This document shows positions 30,972 to 41,886 of a DNA stretch of 64,000 bases, piece after piece (the stretch's first letter is position 1; each line of letters opens with the position of its first letter). The DNA is from Anaerolineales bacterium. GTDB taxonomy: Bacteria > Chloroflexota > Anaerolineae > 4572-78 > J111. The stretch is from positions 1 through 64,000 of the forward strand of contig JACKAU010000025.1 in assembly GCA_020634855.1 (NCBI GenBank), given 5' to 3'. The position numbers were made by a program, and so were the translations under genes. The notes beneath the pieces are model-generated. The model had not been told where the DNA came from. It saw only the letters and a list, made by a program, of their open reading frames with translations, and searched no databases.

Positions 30972-31331
30972 TTAAAAATCGAGCGTTTTGGCGCCGTTAA
31001 CTAACGCTTCCACGGCTGTAGCCGCGCCGATAATTTTAGCCCCTTCAACCAGGTCATCACTGGTAATCTCGCGGGGATTGGCGCAAGCGCCGCAGACCCA
31101 GATTTCACCACCGGCCTCGACAAACTGCCGGATCAGGTCACTCAGAGGGGCGAAGCCGTGGGCTTGCATATCATCGGCGTAACCCTTAACCGCCACGCGG
31201 ACGCCTTCAATCGTGAGTAGAACGGTGACCTTTTGATTGGCGCTCCGGGCGACGTTGCCGACTACAAAAGCCAATGAAGCGCGCTCGACATTATCCTTAC
31301 CATTGGTGTTGTGAATTAAGATGTGTTCCAT
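30972..31331 (-). CDS. DsrE-like sulfur-relay protein
   Basis: A 119-residue protein of the DsrE/DsrF-like family. It begins with a beta strand and asparagine-rich loop (ILIHNTNGKDNVERASLAFV), and the GVRVAVKGYADDM region matches the family core. The loop EIWVCGACANPREI carries two Cys, one of them at the position of the sulfur-carrying Cys of DsrE/TusD-like proteins. The start has AGGAGAATC. The next gene upstream (31469-31735) encodes a TusA-like protein, so the pair probably passes persulfide sulfur between carriers, for example for thiouridine or sulfur oxidation pathways. The exact pathway cannot be read from this window. Confidence 0.8.
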   Translation of the reverse strand: MEHILIHNTNGKDNVERASLAFVVGNVARSANQKVTVLLTIEGVRVAVKGYADDMQAHGFAPLSDLIRQFVEAGGEIWVCGACANPREITSDDLVEGAKIIGAATAVEALVNGAKTLDF

Positions 31332-31359
31332 TTTTGATTCTCCTATTTTAATAATTTGA

Positions 31360-31422
31360 TTAGTTAATTAATTAATTAATTAGTTAGTTAGTTAGTTAGT
31401 TAGTTAGTTGGTTGGTTGGTTA
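31360..31422. repeat. Tetranucleotide microsatellite
   Basis: About fifteen 4-bp units: (TTAA)n changing to (TTAG)n and then (TTGG)n. It lies between the DsrE-like start and the TusA-like stop. Slippage here would change the spacing between the two genes. Confidence 0.9.
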
Positions 31423-31468
31423 AAAATATCTTCTAAAGACCTTACGGTCTGACTTCCCGTATTAAGAC

Positions 31469-31735
31469 TCATCCACCGCGCCGCAGCAGGTAGCGATCAT
31501 TCTCATGTTGGACAATTTCGTTCCCGGTCAGACGAGTCCAAGGCCCCAGGTCGGCCATAACGCTGACGTGCGTCGCTCGAACTTCCAGAGTTTGGCCCGG
31601 TTCCAGGTTACGCATTAGCGCGGAAATCTCTTCGATAGGCCCATCGGCGCAGCATTTGCCACCAACGTCACAGAAGACATTCGCTCCAAATACGGATTGG
31701 GAAGCTTCGGTTTCAACTTGCGTTTTACGTTCCAT
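31469..31735 (-). CDS. TusA-like sulfurtransferase
   Basis: An 88-residue protein with the TusA/SirA two-layer fold pattern. DVGGKCCADGPIEEISALMR takes the place of the usual D..G..CPxP segment, with two adjacent Cys. LEPGQTLEVRATHVSVMADL and WTRLTGNEIV match the strand-helix-strand core. The CPxP motif itself is not intact, which is unusual but seen in TusA relatives. The ATG at 31735 is chosen because AAAAGGAG lies before it; an in-frame ATG 30 bp upstream has no RBS. It precedes the DsrE-like gene on the same strand with a 137-bp gap containing the microsatellite. Confidence 0.75.
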   Translation of the reverse strand: MERKTQVETEASQSVFGANVFCDVGGKCCADGPIEEISALMRNLEPGQTLEVRATHVSVMADLGPWTRLTGNEIVQHENDRYLLRRGG

Positions 31736-31944
31736 TTGTGTATCTCCTTTTATTAGATAGCTCATTGAATAGGTCAGTGAATGATTAACTTTATGCCTCC
31801 AGTATATTCATCGCTCGTATCAGAAACGTGTTCAAAAACGTATCAGTAGGCGTTTAAAAAAAGGGTTTATTAGGCTTTTTGGCTGTTTTCAGTACAATGG
31901 GGACGCAGTGACCACCTGGCTACGGCCATAACCCAACGTTGGTA

Positions 31945-34900
31945 ATGCCCATGTCACATCTAAAACTGTTGGTGCTCGGCCCTCCCCGTTTGGAGCGAGA
32001 GGGTACGCCCTTGAGCTTGAGACGCGCAAAGCGCTGGCCTTGCTGATCTACCTGGCGGTGACCGGCCGAGGCCACAGCCGCGATGCGCTGGCCACGCTGC
32101 TTTGGCCGGAACACGACCAATCGAGAGCGCGGACCTATTTACGGCGAGCTTTGTGGATGCTCAAATCTGCCCTGGGCGAGGAGCTACTTTTAATCGAGCG
32201 GCAAAGTGTGGGCCTTAACCCCGCCGCGGAGCTGTGGGTCGATGCCGCTCATTTTCGTCAGCGACTGGCCGCCGGTGAACTGGACGAACAAACCGGTCAT
32301 GCCCGTTGACGCTGATCGTCTGGCCCTTTGGCCGAGGCGGTGGACTTTTACCAAGCCGACTTTCTGGCCGGCTTCAGTCTGCGCGATGCGCCGGAGTTCG
32401 ACGACTGGCAATTTTTGAGGCGGAGGGACTGCGACAGGCCTTGGCCGTCGCTCTGGAGCGGCTGGTTCAAGGCTATATCGACCAGGCCAATTACGAGCCG
32501 GCCATTCCTTATGCACGCCGCTGGCTGTCGCTCGATCCGCTGCATGAGCCGGCGCACCGGGCGCTGATGCAGCTTTATGCCAATTCGGATCAGCAAGCCG
32601 CGGCGCTGCATCAGTACGAAGAGTGCGTCCGGCAACTCGATGAAGAGTTTGGCCTGCCCCGGAGATGGAGACAACGACCCTCTTTGAGGCGATTAAAGCC
32701 AAACGCATGTTGGGCCCTTTTCTTAAGACCCAAGCGCAAAGAAACCAGATCGCCGAGGCGAAAAAGGAGGCATCTCGACCTGAGACGAAGTCGCCGGCTG
32801 GCCGGGGATACTACCGGCCCAATTGGGCCGGTACGAACTTTTGGCCGAGATAGGGCAAGGCGGCTTTGCGACGGTCTATCGCGCTCGCGATACCGCTTTG
32901 ATCGTCCGGTGGCCTTGAAGGAACTCAAGGCAGCGCTGTTGACCGAAACCCGGGGCTTAAAACGGTTTCACCGGGAAGCCAAACTGGTTGCCCGCTTAGA
33001 TCATCCGCACATTGTGCCTATCTACGATGTCGGGCAGGCCCAGGGCGACATTTCATCGTGATGCGCTTGGTAGAGGGCCAAAGCCTGGCCGAACGGCTGG
33101 CTGAGCAGGGCCGGATGACTTGGTCGGAGACGGTCGAGTTGATCGGGGCCGTGGCCGAGGGGCTGGATTACGCCCATCGGCGGGGTATCCTGCATCGCGA
33201 TTTGAAGCCGGCCAATATTCTGCTTGACCCGGAACGCGGCCCGCTGTTGAGTGACTTCGGCCTGGCCAAGCTGGAAGACGAGCACAGCTTCAGCCAAAGT
33301 GGGCGGGTGGTCGGCACGACTCACTATATCGCCCCGGAGTTGTGGGACGGCCAACCGGCCACACCGCAGACCGATATTTATGCCTTAGGCTGCATTATTT
33401 ACGAGCTGTTGACCGGCGAGAAAATCTTTGCCGGTGAAACGCCTGTTTCCGTCATGCGCGCCCACTTTCAATCGCTGGCGCTGCCGCAAAATTGGCCGGA
33501 GGATGTACCGGCCGGCCTAAACGAGATACTTGAGCGAGCGTTGACCCAGCAGCCTGCTGAACGCTATGCCTCGGCCGTCGAGTTGGCCATATGGCTCTGC
33601 TCTGGCTGACTGAGGGCGACGCGCTCGAAAGCAAACGCCTCGACAGCCGGACTTCGGATCATCTGGCTGAGCCGAAGTCGGAGCGCCGCCGCGCCGAACC
33701 GCCCCCACCGGCATCGCCGCCGTTACCTCGCTTTTAAAGGAAGATACCCCCCTGAACCGGCGCCTGTCTTTGTTGCCCGCGAGCGAGAACTGTCAGACCT
33801 GACGGCCGCTATGGCTTCAGCGCGGGCCGGCCAGGGCCAAATTCTATTCGTTATCGGCGGAGCGGGCCGAGGCAAGTCCCTCTGACCCAAGAATTTACCC
33901 GGCGGATGCAGGCCGAGGATAGTGATCTGGTCGTAGTCAGCGGCTACTGTGATGCCATGACCGGCGTCGGCGACCCCTACCTGCCCTTTCGGGGGCGCTG
34001 GCCATGCTGACCGGCGATGTCGAGGCCAAATGGGCCGGCGGTCTCATCAGCCGGGATCACGCCTGCCGGTTGTGGGGGTTGATGCCCTCACCCTGCCGGC
34101 GCTGGTCAACCACGCGCCCGATTTGATCGGCAACTTTGTCCCCGCCGCCGCCCTGCAAGCACGGGCAGCGACCACCGCCCCGCCTGAAGCTGCCTGGTTC
34201 AAGCGGTTAGCGACCTTGGCCGAGGCTAAACCCGACGCCGGGCTGGAACAACAGCGCATCTTTAGCCAATATGCGGCCCTGCTCAAGGCCATCGCCGCCC
34301 AACGGCCGCTCCTGTTTATAATTGAAGATTTGCACTGGGTCGATACCGCGTCGAGTGGATTGCTCTTTCATTTAAGCCGGGAGATCAGCGACAGCCGCAT
34401 CCTGATCGTCGGCACGTATCGACCGGAGGAAGTCCCGTTGAGTTGGAGCGACGACCGGCATCCCCTGGCCGGCCTGGTCAGCGAACTTAAGCGCCAGCAC
34501 GGCGATATCTGGCTTGACTTGGATGACATAAGCGCGATTGAAGGCTGGCAGTTTATCGACGCCTATCTGGATACGCAGCCCAATAAGCTGGACATCGCCT
34601 TTCGGGAAGCGCTGTTTCGGCATACCGGCGGGTACGCCTTATTTACGGTGGAGTTACTGCGGGATATGCAAGAGCGGGCGACCTGGCTCAGGATGAAAAT
34701 GGGGATTGGGTTGTCGCCGGAACCATCGATTGGCAAACGTTGCCGGCCAAGGTCGAAGGCGTTATCGAGAAGCGGATCAAACGCTTGGAAAAAGAGGCAG
34801 GCGGTGCTGACCGTGGCCAGTATCGAGGGCGAGATCTTTACCGCCGAAGTGGTGGCTCGCGTCCAGGAGGTGGCTGAACGCAGCTTGGTGCAGCAGTTGA

Positions 34901-36655
34901 GCCGCGAGCTGGACAAACGGCACCGCCTGATCACGGCCCAAACATTGGAACGCGTGGGCCGGCAGCGCCTCTCGCGCTATCGGTTTCGGCATCACCTCTT
35001 CCAACATTATCTCTATCACAATCTGGATGAACTCGAACGCGGCTATCTCCATGAGGCGGTCGGCACTGTTCTGGAAGAGCTGTATGAGGGCCGAACCGAG
35101 GAGGTGGCGGTTCAATTAGCCTGGCATTTTCAGGAAGCGGGGCTGGTAGACAAGGCAGTCAGCTACCTGCAAAGCGCCGGCGAGACCGCCGCCCGGGTCT
35201 ATGCCCACACCGAAGCCATTGCGTTTTATCGTCAGGCGCTGGCCTTGATCGAGCAACACGACGTCGGCCGGCAGCACCTGACTCGCCTTTATAGCTGCCT
35301 GGGCCGGACGCTGGAGTTGAACGCGCAATTTAATGAGGCTCTGGCCAACTATGAAGAAATGGAGACAATGGCCCAACAGCAGCGCAACCGCCCGATGGAA
35401 TTGGCGGCCCTAATGGCCCAGGTCACGCTCTATGCCACCCCCACCCCGTCCACGATCCGGTCAAGGGGCCGGCACTGGGTGAAGAGACTCTGACCCTGGC
35501 CCGTGAACTGGGCGACCAGGCCGCCGAGGCCAAAACATTGTGGAACCTGGCTTTAGGCGGCATGTGGAGCGGGCGGACCCACGAGGGGATTACTTACGCG
35601 GCCCAGGCGGCGGCGTTGGCCCGCCAACTCAATCTGACCGAACTGCTGGCCTACGCCCTCAATGATCTGGGGCATGCTCTACGCGGCTGTCCTTGATGTC
35701 GAACAAGCCAAACCGACCCTCTATGAGGCCGGCAAACTGTGGCGTGACCTCGATAATCTGCCCATGCTCACCGATAACCTGAGCATGACCGCGATGGCCC
35801 ACGTCGCCGCCGGTGATTATGACCAGGCCATTGCCCTTTCGAATGAAGCCTTTCACCTGTGCGAGTCTAGTAACAACCTGTGGGGCCAATCGTATAGTCT
35901 GATGATGGTTTGCCTGGCTTACTGGGAGTTTGGCCGGCCGGATAAGGCGTTAACCACAGCTAATGAGAGTGTTCGTTTAGGCGAGATGGCCGGGTTTATG
36001 GCCGCCCAGGTTCTGGCCGGCGGTCATCGGGCCGCGATGTACGGCCACCTGGGCGCGATTGAGTCGGGCCTGGTCATGGCACGCCAGGCCCTGACGGTGG
36101 CCGAAACCCACTTCCCCACTTCCGCTGCCATCCTCTGGGCAGACTAGTGCAACTTCAGCTTATGGCCGGCAACCTGAACGAAGCCGAAGCGGCGGTTGAG
36201 CAGGGCAAAAACGATCCGTACCGCGATGCCCATCCCACCTGGAATATGCAGCTCAATATCGCCGAGGCAGAACTGGCCTTAAGTCAAGGTAATTATGAGC
36301 AGGCCATCGCCATTGCCGATCACTGGCTGCCCCGGTTACGGCAACATAACCTGCGGGCCTATACTCCCGCCATGTTTCAGCCCAAGAGCCAGGCACAGTT
36401 GGTCCTGGGCCAGGTCGAAGCGGCTCGTGAAAGTTTGCTGGAAGCCCGTGACATCGCTACAGCCACCGGCTCGCGGGCCACATTGTGGCCGATCCTAGCG
36501 GCCTTAAGCGCCCTTGAACCCGACCCCACCGCAGCCCAGCAATTACACCGGCAAGCCCAAGAGATCGTTGAATCCATCGTGGTTACATTAGCGCCGCCGA
36601 CCTACGGGCTTCCTTCCTCAACCTGCCCCAGGTACGAGCGTTGGTTTCGACGTAA
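31945..36655 (+). pseudogene. SARP-kinase-ATPase-TPR fusion regulator, multiply frameshifted
   Basis: Joined across about a dozen frame changes, this is one product of about 1,570 residues. An N-terminal OmpR-like DNA-binding domain (MSHLKLLVLGPPRLE; LETRKALALLIYLAVTG; LATLLWPEHD) and a BTAD helical domain (LRQALAVALERLVQGYIDQA; AALHQYEECVRQLDEEFGLP) make a SARP activator. A Ser/Thr kinase follows: GQGGFATVYRARD, VALKEL, ILHRDLKPANIL, SDFGLAK. A STAND-type ATPase has FVIGGAGRGKS (about 33855) and LLFIIEDLHWVD (about 34312). TPR-like repeats run from about 35100 to the end. The break in the Walker A region is one missing base in CCCTCTGACC. The stop at 36653 lies in a motif (DLRASFLNLP) also found at the end of the intact paralogue at 52814-56452. 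Predicted role: signal-responsive transcription regulator with kinase activity. Confidence 0.75.
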
Positions 36656-37004
36656 CGTAGCAAAGCCACAACTAAAAATAGGACACGGATTCGGCGGATC
36701 GCACGGATTAACACGGATAATACAATATTTAATCAGTGAAAATCCGTACAATCCGTGTCATCCGTGTTCCCTAATCTACGCGGATGGCGCAAATTTGCCG
36801 TATCAACACCGTAAAGCATCGGATTTGAGTTATTTACCCATGACCTTAAGGCCAATTCCACCCTGGCAGGCTTGGCCAAATGCACAACATACGTCAGTCG
36901 ATAGCCAAAGTACGCCGTTTCCTCGAACCCCACGGTGGCGGCCAATTGGCGCACAAGTGTCTCCTACGCTCACGAACGCCCTTTTTGCATTCATAAAGAC
37001 GACC
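36656..37004. other. Intergenic stretch between convergent genes
   Basis: It contains the ACACGGAT hairpin (36681-36770). On the minus strand 36733-36954 stays open and contains QLAATVGFEETAYFGYRLTY, which is coding-like but too short and without a start to name. It may be a fragment of a lost gene. Confidence 0.4.
36681..36770. repeat. ACACGGAT-family hairpin, copy 2
   Basis: GGACACGGATTCGGCGGATC, GCACGGATTAACACGGAT, a 20-bp loop, then AATCCGTACAATCCGTGTCA and TCCGTGTTCC. It begins 26 bp after the stop codon of the SARP-kinase gene. Confidence 0.8.
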
Positions 37005-38227
37005 TTAGGCGTTCTGCTGGTGGAGGCCTATCAAGCGCTGGGCGGCGATCTGTGCGCCGTCGCTGCGCACTGAGGCGGCGATGGATTGGGCGCGGGCCGT
37101 CACGGTGGGCTGGAGGATGTGTTCGAGAGCGCTCGTCAGCGAGTTGGTGGTGGGCGCGCCGGGGGCGTGGGCGACGCCGATGCCGAGATGCTGGACGCGT
37201 CCGGCCCAGTAGTGCTGGTCGTACATTTGGGGATGATGACTTGGGGTACACCGGCTCGTGCGGCGGCGGTTGTAGTGCCTGCCCCGCCGTGGTGGACGAC
37301 GGCGGCCACCCGTTTGAACAGCGCCTGTTGGTTAACCTCACCGATAGCCAAGCCATCGGGTTCGTCATCCACAAGTGATAGGTCGGCCCACCCCGGACAC
37401 GATCACCCGGCGGCCGAGCGCCCGGGCCGATGTAATCGTCATCTGGCTGAGGTCTTGCGGTGCGCGAATGCTGCCGAAGCCGAAGTAGACGGGCGGTTCG
37501 CCGGCATCGAGGAACGCCTCCAACTCGGGCGAGAGCGGACGCGCATCCGGCAGAATCCAGGCGCCGGTCTGGAATACGGCCTGGTCCGCTGGATCGGGCC
37601 AGGGTCCCAAGGTCGAGTCGGCGGCCAGCCAGGGCTGGTCAGTCAAGATGTGGCTACGCACGTCACCGACCGGGGACAGGTCGAGTGATGCTCGCTGCGC
37701 ATTGAGCAAAGGCCCCACATATCGTTCCAGCTTCGTGCATCTTGAGCCCAAAGTTCGCGGTAATCGGCTGTGGCGGGAGCCGGTGCGTCTCCCCGCATGG
37801 TCAGTACGGGTGGGGCGTGGTGGGGCGAGGGCAGCACTATTGGGCAGTAGGCGGCGAATACATACGGGATGCCCATCTTCTCTGCGATCGAGGGCGCGGC
37901 GATTTGGAGGGCCGTTGCTCCCACGATGATGTCGCAGCCTTGGGCTGCTGCTGTGATCGTCTCGAACTGGGTGGCGACCGTGCTGGCCATCATTTGACGC
38001 CGCTGCTCAGGCGTGGGTAGGGCTGCCACTGGTCTGGCTTTCCCGGTCGAGCGCAGCTCAGGACCGATAGGCGTGACCGGCAGGCTCAGGCGCTCGATCC
38101 AGTCGCAGAAGTCGGGCGGTACGCACAGGTGGACCTCCTGGCCGAGGGTCTTCAGTTGCAGCGCTAGCGCCACCAACGGCTGGACATCGCCTCGTGATCC
38201 GATGGTTGATAGTAGTAGTCGCATCAT
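37005..38227 (-). pseudogene. UDP-glycosyltransferase-like (GT1) enzyme, frameshifted
   Basis: A glycosyltransferase of about 405 residues with GT-B fold in the GT1/MGT group. The N-terminus is the acceptor-side MRLLLSTIGSRGDVQPLVAL typical of sterol- and antibiotic-glucosyltransferases. The middle reads GEPPVYFGFGSIRAPQDLS, and the donor-binding signature AAVVHHGGAGTTTAAARAGV then PQVIIPK is present (about 37240-37300). The C-terminus ends AQRLIGLHQQNA. Frame changes occur near 37700, 37385 and 37230. The start is the ATG pair at 38227/38224. Family members move glucose or a related sugar from a nucleotide-sugar to a lipid or small-molecule hydroxyl. Acceptor unknown. Confidence 0.8.
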
Positions 38228-38578
38228 AATGCCCCGTTTGAAATTGTTAAAAACATCGTAATACGCTCCTATCCTGTATAGAAACATTTTCAGTCGATCA
38301 CAGTTTCACATAAAGGTGGGTAAATAGAACACAGATTGTACCGATCATACGGATAAACACGGATATTTCTTAGTTAAATCAAGCCTTATCGGTGAAAATC
38401 CGTATGATCCGTGTCATCCATGTTCTATCATTTCTCATTAGATCTTGAAATCGTGATCGACTGATTTTAGATAGATGGGTTTAGTATAGCCGTAAACCAG
38501 GAGCAGCGTCAGGAGTCTAAAGGTGAATAAAGGGTTTATTTTGGGTTTTGGATGGAGTGGATAAGGTAAATCCCCAAT
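38228..38578. other. Intergenic stretch dominated by a hairpin repeat
   Basis: The 172-bp hairpin 38291-38462 fills most of it. The remainder (38463-38578) includes AAAGGGTTTATT (about 38529), a word also found upstream of the SARP-kinase gene (about 31862). Confidence 0.5.
38291..38462. repeat. ACACGGAT-family hairpin, copy 3, with extra outer arms
   Basis: The core (38326-38427) has AACACAGATTGTACCGATCA, TACGGATAAACACGGAT, a loop and AATCCGTATGATCCGTGTCA. Around it lies a further inverted pair, CAGTCGATCAC (38291-38301) and GTGATCGACTG (38452-38462). Confidence 0.8.
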
Positions 38579-41268
38579 TTAAAGGAGGTCCAGTTCCCGG
38601 GCGCGGGCTACGGCCTGCGTGCGGTTTCGCACATCGAGCTTGCCAAAGATATTGTTGAGATGTTTTTTGACCGTGCCGATAGCCACAACTAGTTCTTGAG
38701 CAATTTCCCCGTTTGACCGGCCATCGGCTACGAGCCGGAGCAGTTCCAACTCGCGCGGGCTGAGGGGTTCAATTAGCGAAGCGTGCGAAGCGGTGGGGGG
38801 ACGGGTGATGTTTCCTCGGCCCCAAACGCGGCCAGCAATTGGCTCACGTAGTTGGACCTGAGGCCGCGAGACTGAGCTTGGCGTAACAGTTCGGCCATTG
38901 GCTGGCCTTCATCGACAAAAGGACGAATGTACCCTTCCGGTTCGGCCAAGTTTAGAGCCTGATCGAGGGCGCTTAGAGCCTGGCGCCCCTGACCCTGCGC
39001 TTACAAAGCCAGCGCTTGCAAAACCAGCGCCTTGATCAGCAAGCGGCCATGGCCGGTATCTTGAGCTTCCTGAATGAGGATCGTCAGATTGTCCAGAGCC
39101 GCATCAAAGTTCCCCTGCGCGATCAGGGATTTGCGGCCGCGCCAGGCGGTGGAAATAGGGCATTAATGGCCCCGACGAGCCGGCCCGCGTCTCGGCCCAG
39201 GCCGCAGCGTCCGTAAGGTTGTCCTGCTTCAACAGGAGCAGGAAGTGATGGTATTCAACAAAGGCCATGATGTTAATATTAAAGGTCTGCGCCCGCAATA
39301 GCGCCTCAACCTGACGGGTGTGATTTTCGGCGGCGGCCAGGTCATCGCGGGCCAGGCTAAGGTGGGCTAACCCACTCAAGGCAAAGACCTGGGCCTCGGT
39401 GCTGCCAATTTTCACCGCCTGTTCGACACAGCGGGTTAAATAGACCTCAACTTGATCTAACTCATTCAGATCGTACAACACCTGGCTGGCGCACATGTAG
39501 GTAAATAGGGTTCCTACAAAGGGGATGGGTTGGCCTCCAGGCTCGACCCGGTCCAAGGCCTGGCGAATGAGCGACCTGGCTCGGCGGAGACTACCTTGGG
39601 CATGGTGAACCATACCGTCCAATGGCAGGAGATGAATTTGATGCGATTGAGCGCCGGGGGTTGCCAACATTGAGCGTCCCTGAGCCAGCACCTTCGCCGC
39701 AGCGTTCAAATCACCCGTTGAATAATAGGCGGCTCCCAGGAAAATAACCAGCATCCCGCGCAACCAGTAGTCTTTGGGCAACGCTTGCAGGGCTTGCTGC
39801 GTCAGTTCAACAGCAGCGGGATCTCGAACCAGGCTGGCATAGGCGGCCCGAAAAGCCCAAACCTCAGGGCGCAGACTACGGGCGCTGTCCTCGTCCAGCA
39901 AAGCCAGGACGGCTTCGGCTTCCCGCAGCGCCTCATCGGCCTCGGAAAAGTCACCCACCGTCATCGCGGCCCAGGCTTGAACCAGCCACAGGCGGGGTGG
40001 GTGTGCCAGGCTGCCGGCGGCAGGACGGCCAACCAGGCTTGCAGCGTCTTGATTTCGCCGTTCTGCCACATGACGCTGTGAACCAGCTCGATCAGACGGG
40101 CGGCCTGCTCAAAATCGCGCCCGACCAGGGCATGATGATGCACAGCCTCCTGAGTTAATCCATTCTGCTCCAACCATTCCCACGCCCGGTGATGCAGTTC
40201 CGGCACAATATCTGGCTGGACCTGACGCAAGCGGGCGCGCAACACTTCGGCAAACAGCCGGTGATAGCGATACCAGCGCCGCTCGTCATCCAGGGGTACG
40301 ATAAACAGGTTGGCCTGCTCTAATAATTCCAGAGTAGTTTGACCATCCCTGCCCCCGTAAGGGCGTCGCACAAGGAGCCGCACAGGCGGTCAAGAATGGA
40401 GGTTTGTAGTAAGAAATCCTCGGTGCCTTGGGGACGTTGCTCCAGAACTTCATCGGTTAGATAATCCAGAATGTAGCGATGCGTGCCGGTGAAGGCCGCA
40501 ATGAAATCGGGCAGGTCATCACGCCCCTGCATTGAGAGGGCGGCCAGTTGCAGCCCGGCAATCCAGCCCTCGGTGCGGGCTTCCAAGGCAGCGATATCTC
40601 TCGGAGAGAGACTCAGGCCCATGACCTGATTGAAAAGCGCCATCGCCTCATCGGGCGTAAAGCGCAAATCCTCGGCTCGCAGTTCGGTCAGTTGTTCCCG
40701 GCCACGCAGCCGAGACAAGGGGAAGGGGATCGGTGCGAGTGGTAATAAATAAATGCATCTGCGGCGGCAAATGGTCAAGCAGAAAGGTAATCGCTTCGTG
40801 GAGCGATGCGTTTTCGATGACATGATAATCATCCAACACCAGGACAAATGGCTCCGGCAAGGTAGCGATCTCGTTGATCAAGATGGTCAAGCCCGATTCT
40901 GGCGGGAGCGGCTGGGGGAGTGAAACAATAAGAGCGCCGTTGTGCCCAGGTCGGGGTTCAACTGCTGCAAGCTGGCAATAAAGTAGGACCAGAAGCGGGT
41001 GGGGTCATTGTCGCCTTCATCTAATGATACCCAGATCACACTCCACCGTTGTGCGGAATCCATTCGCTCAAGAGAGTCGTCTTGCCAAAACCGGCTGGTG
41101 CGGAGATGAGGGTCAACTTACGGGTCAGACCTTCATTGAGCCGCTCGGTTAAACGCAGGCGAGGCACTAAATTGGCCCGGACAGGTGGGAGGAATAGTTT
41201 GGTGGTCAGAAGCAGCGGTTGAGGGAGGTACTAGAGGGCGTATTAATTGTAACGCTGGCATCAGCCAT
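38579..41268 (-). pseudogene. MalT/LuxR-family ATPase regulator, frameshifted
   Basis: A regulator of about 896 residues in the MalT (LuxR/STAND) class, with several frame changes. The N-terminal part reads LLLTTKLFLPPVRANLVPRL, RKLTLISAPAGFGKTTLLSE (Walker A, about 41080-41115), then VLVLDDYHVIEN (Walker B). The LFITTRTDPLPL and EGWIAGLQLAALSMQGRDD segments of the MalT family follow. The middle TPR-like domain is recognisable by FIRPFVDEGQPMAELLRQAQ near 38900. The C-terminal LuxR helix-turn-helix reads LSPRELELLRLVADGRSNGE, then IAQELVVAIGTVKKHLNNIF and GKLDVRNRTQAVARA. The stop is TAA at 38579-38581. The start ATG at 41268 follows GGGAGAATC. Such proteins bind an inducer, oligomerise with ATP and activate transcription. 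Confidence 0.8.
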
Positions 41269-41518
41269 AACGATTCTCCCACACCGATGAGACGTTAGGC
41301 TATTATACGCCCTGTTGATGGTTTATCCTATTCTCTCTCGTGATTAGGTCAGCTTTAACTACGCTTATCGCCGTGGCCGGTACTGAATGGTCTTGGTCAC
41401 GCGCTCGATCTGAAAGTGACACAATAATAGACATAACTAGTTGTTAACTCTAAATTGTTATATTTTCTTTCGACAAGATTAGCAGAATTTACACGGATAT
41501 TCACCGATTTTCATCTTA

Positions 41519-41701
41519 TCTGTGGTCACGGCCATCTTCCTGCCGCTAAGCTTTATTACCGGTTTGTTGGGGATCAATGTGGGCGGCATACCGGGCGCCA
41601 GTTCGGAATGGGGCTTTATCACGGTGTCTATTTTCCTGGCCGCCATCGTCAGTCTGGAGTTGTTGTTCCTTTATTACTTTCTCAAAAAGAGTCAGTTTTG
41701 A
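41519..41701 (+). pseudogene. C-terminal fragment of a CorA/ZntB-type transporter
   Basis: The open frame reads SVVTAIFLPLSFITGLLGIN, VGGIPGASSEWGF, then VSIFLAAIVSLELLFLYYFL and KKSQF before TGA. These are the two transmembrane helices and the GxN loop (GIN in place of GMN) that end CorA/ZntB divalent-cation transporters. Only about 61 codons exist; the large cytoplasmic domain is missing. Immediately upstream lies a half-copy of the ACACGGAT hairpin sequence (41480-41520), so the 5' part was probably lost through recombination or insertion at that repeat. Confidence 0.7.
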
Positions 41702-41886
41702 GCCATACCAATCGATCATCGGGTGGTCTCAGCTAAGAGCATCCTTCGCTCTTTTAGCACGATGACGTCCTTTCTCCATTCTTCATTCTCTATGCTCCAT
41801 TCTTGGTTTGTAGTACTATTGATACCCGCTTGGGTTTGTGTGATAATAGGCCCGTAAACCTGTTGGAAAAATTAGGAGATATAGCC

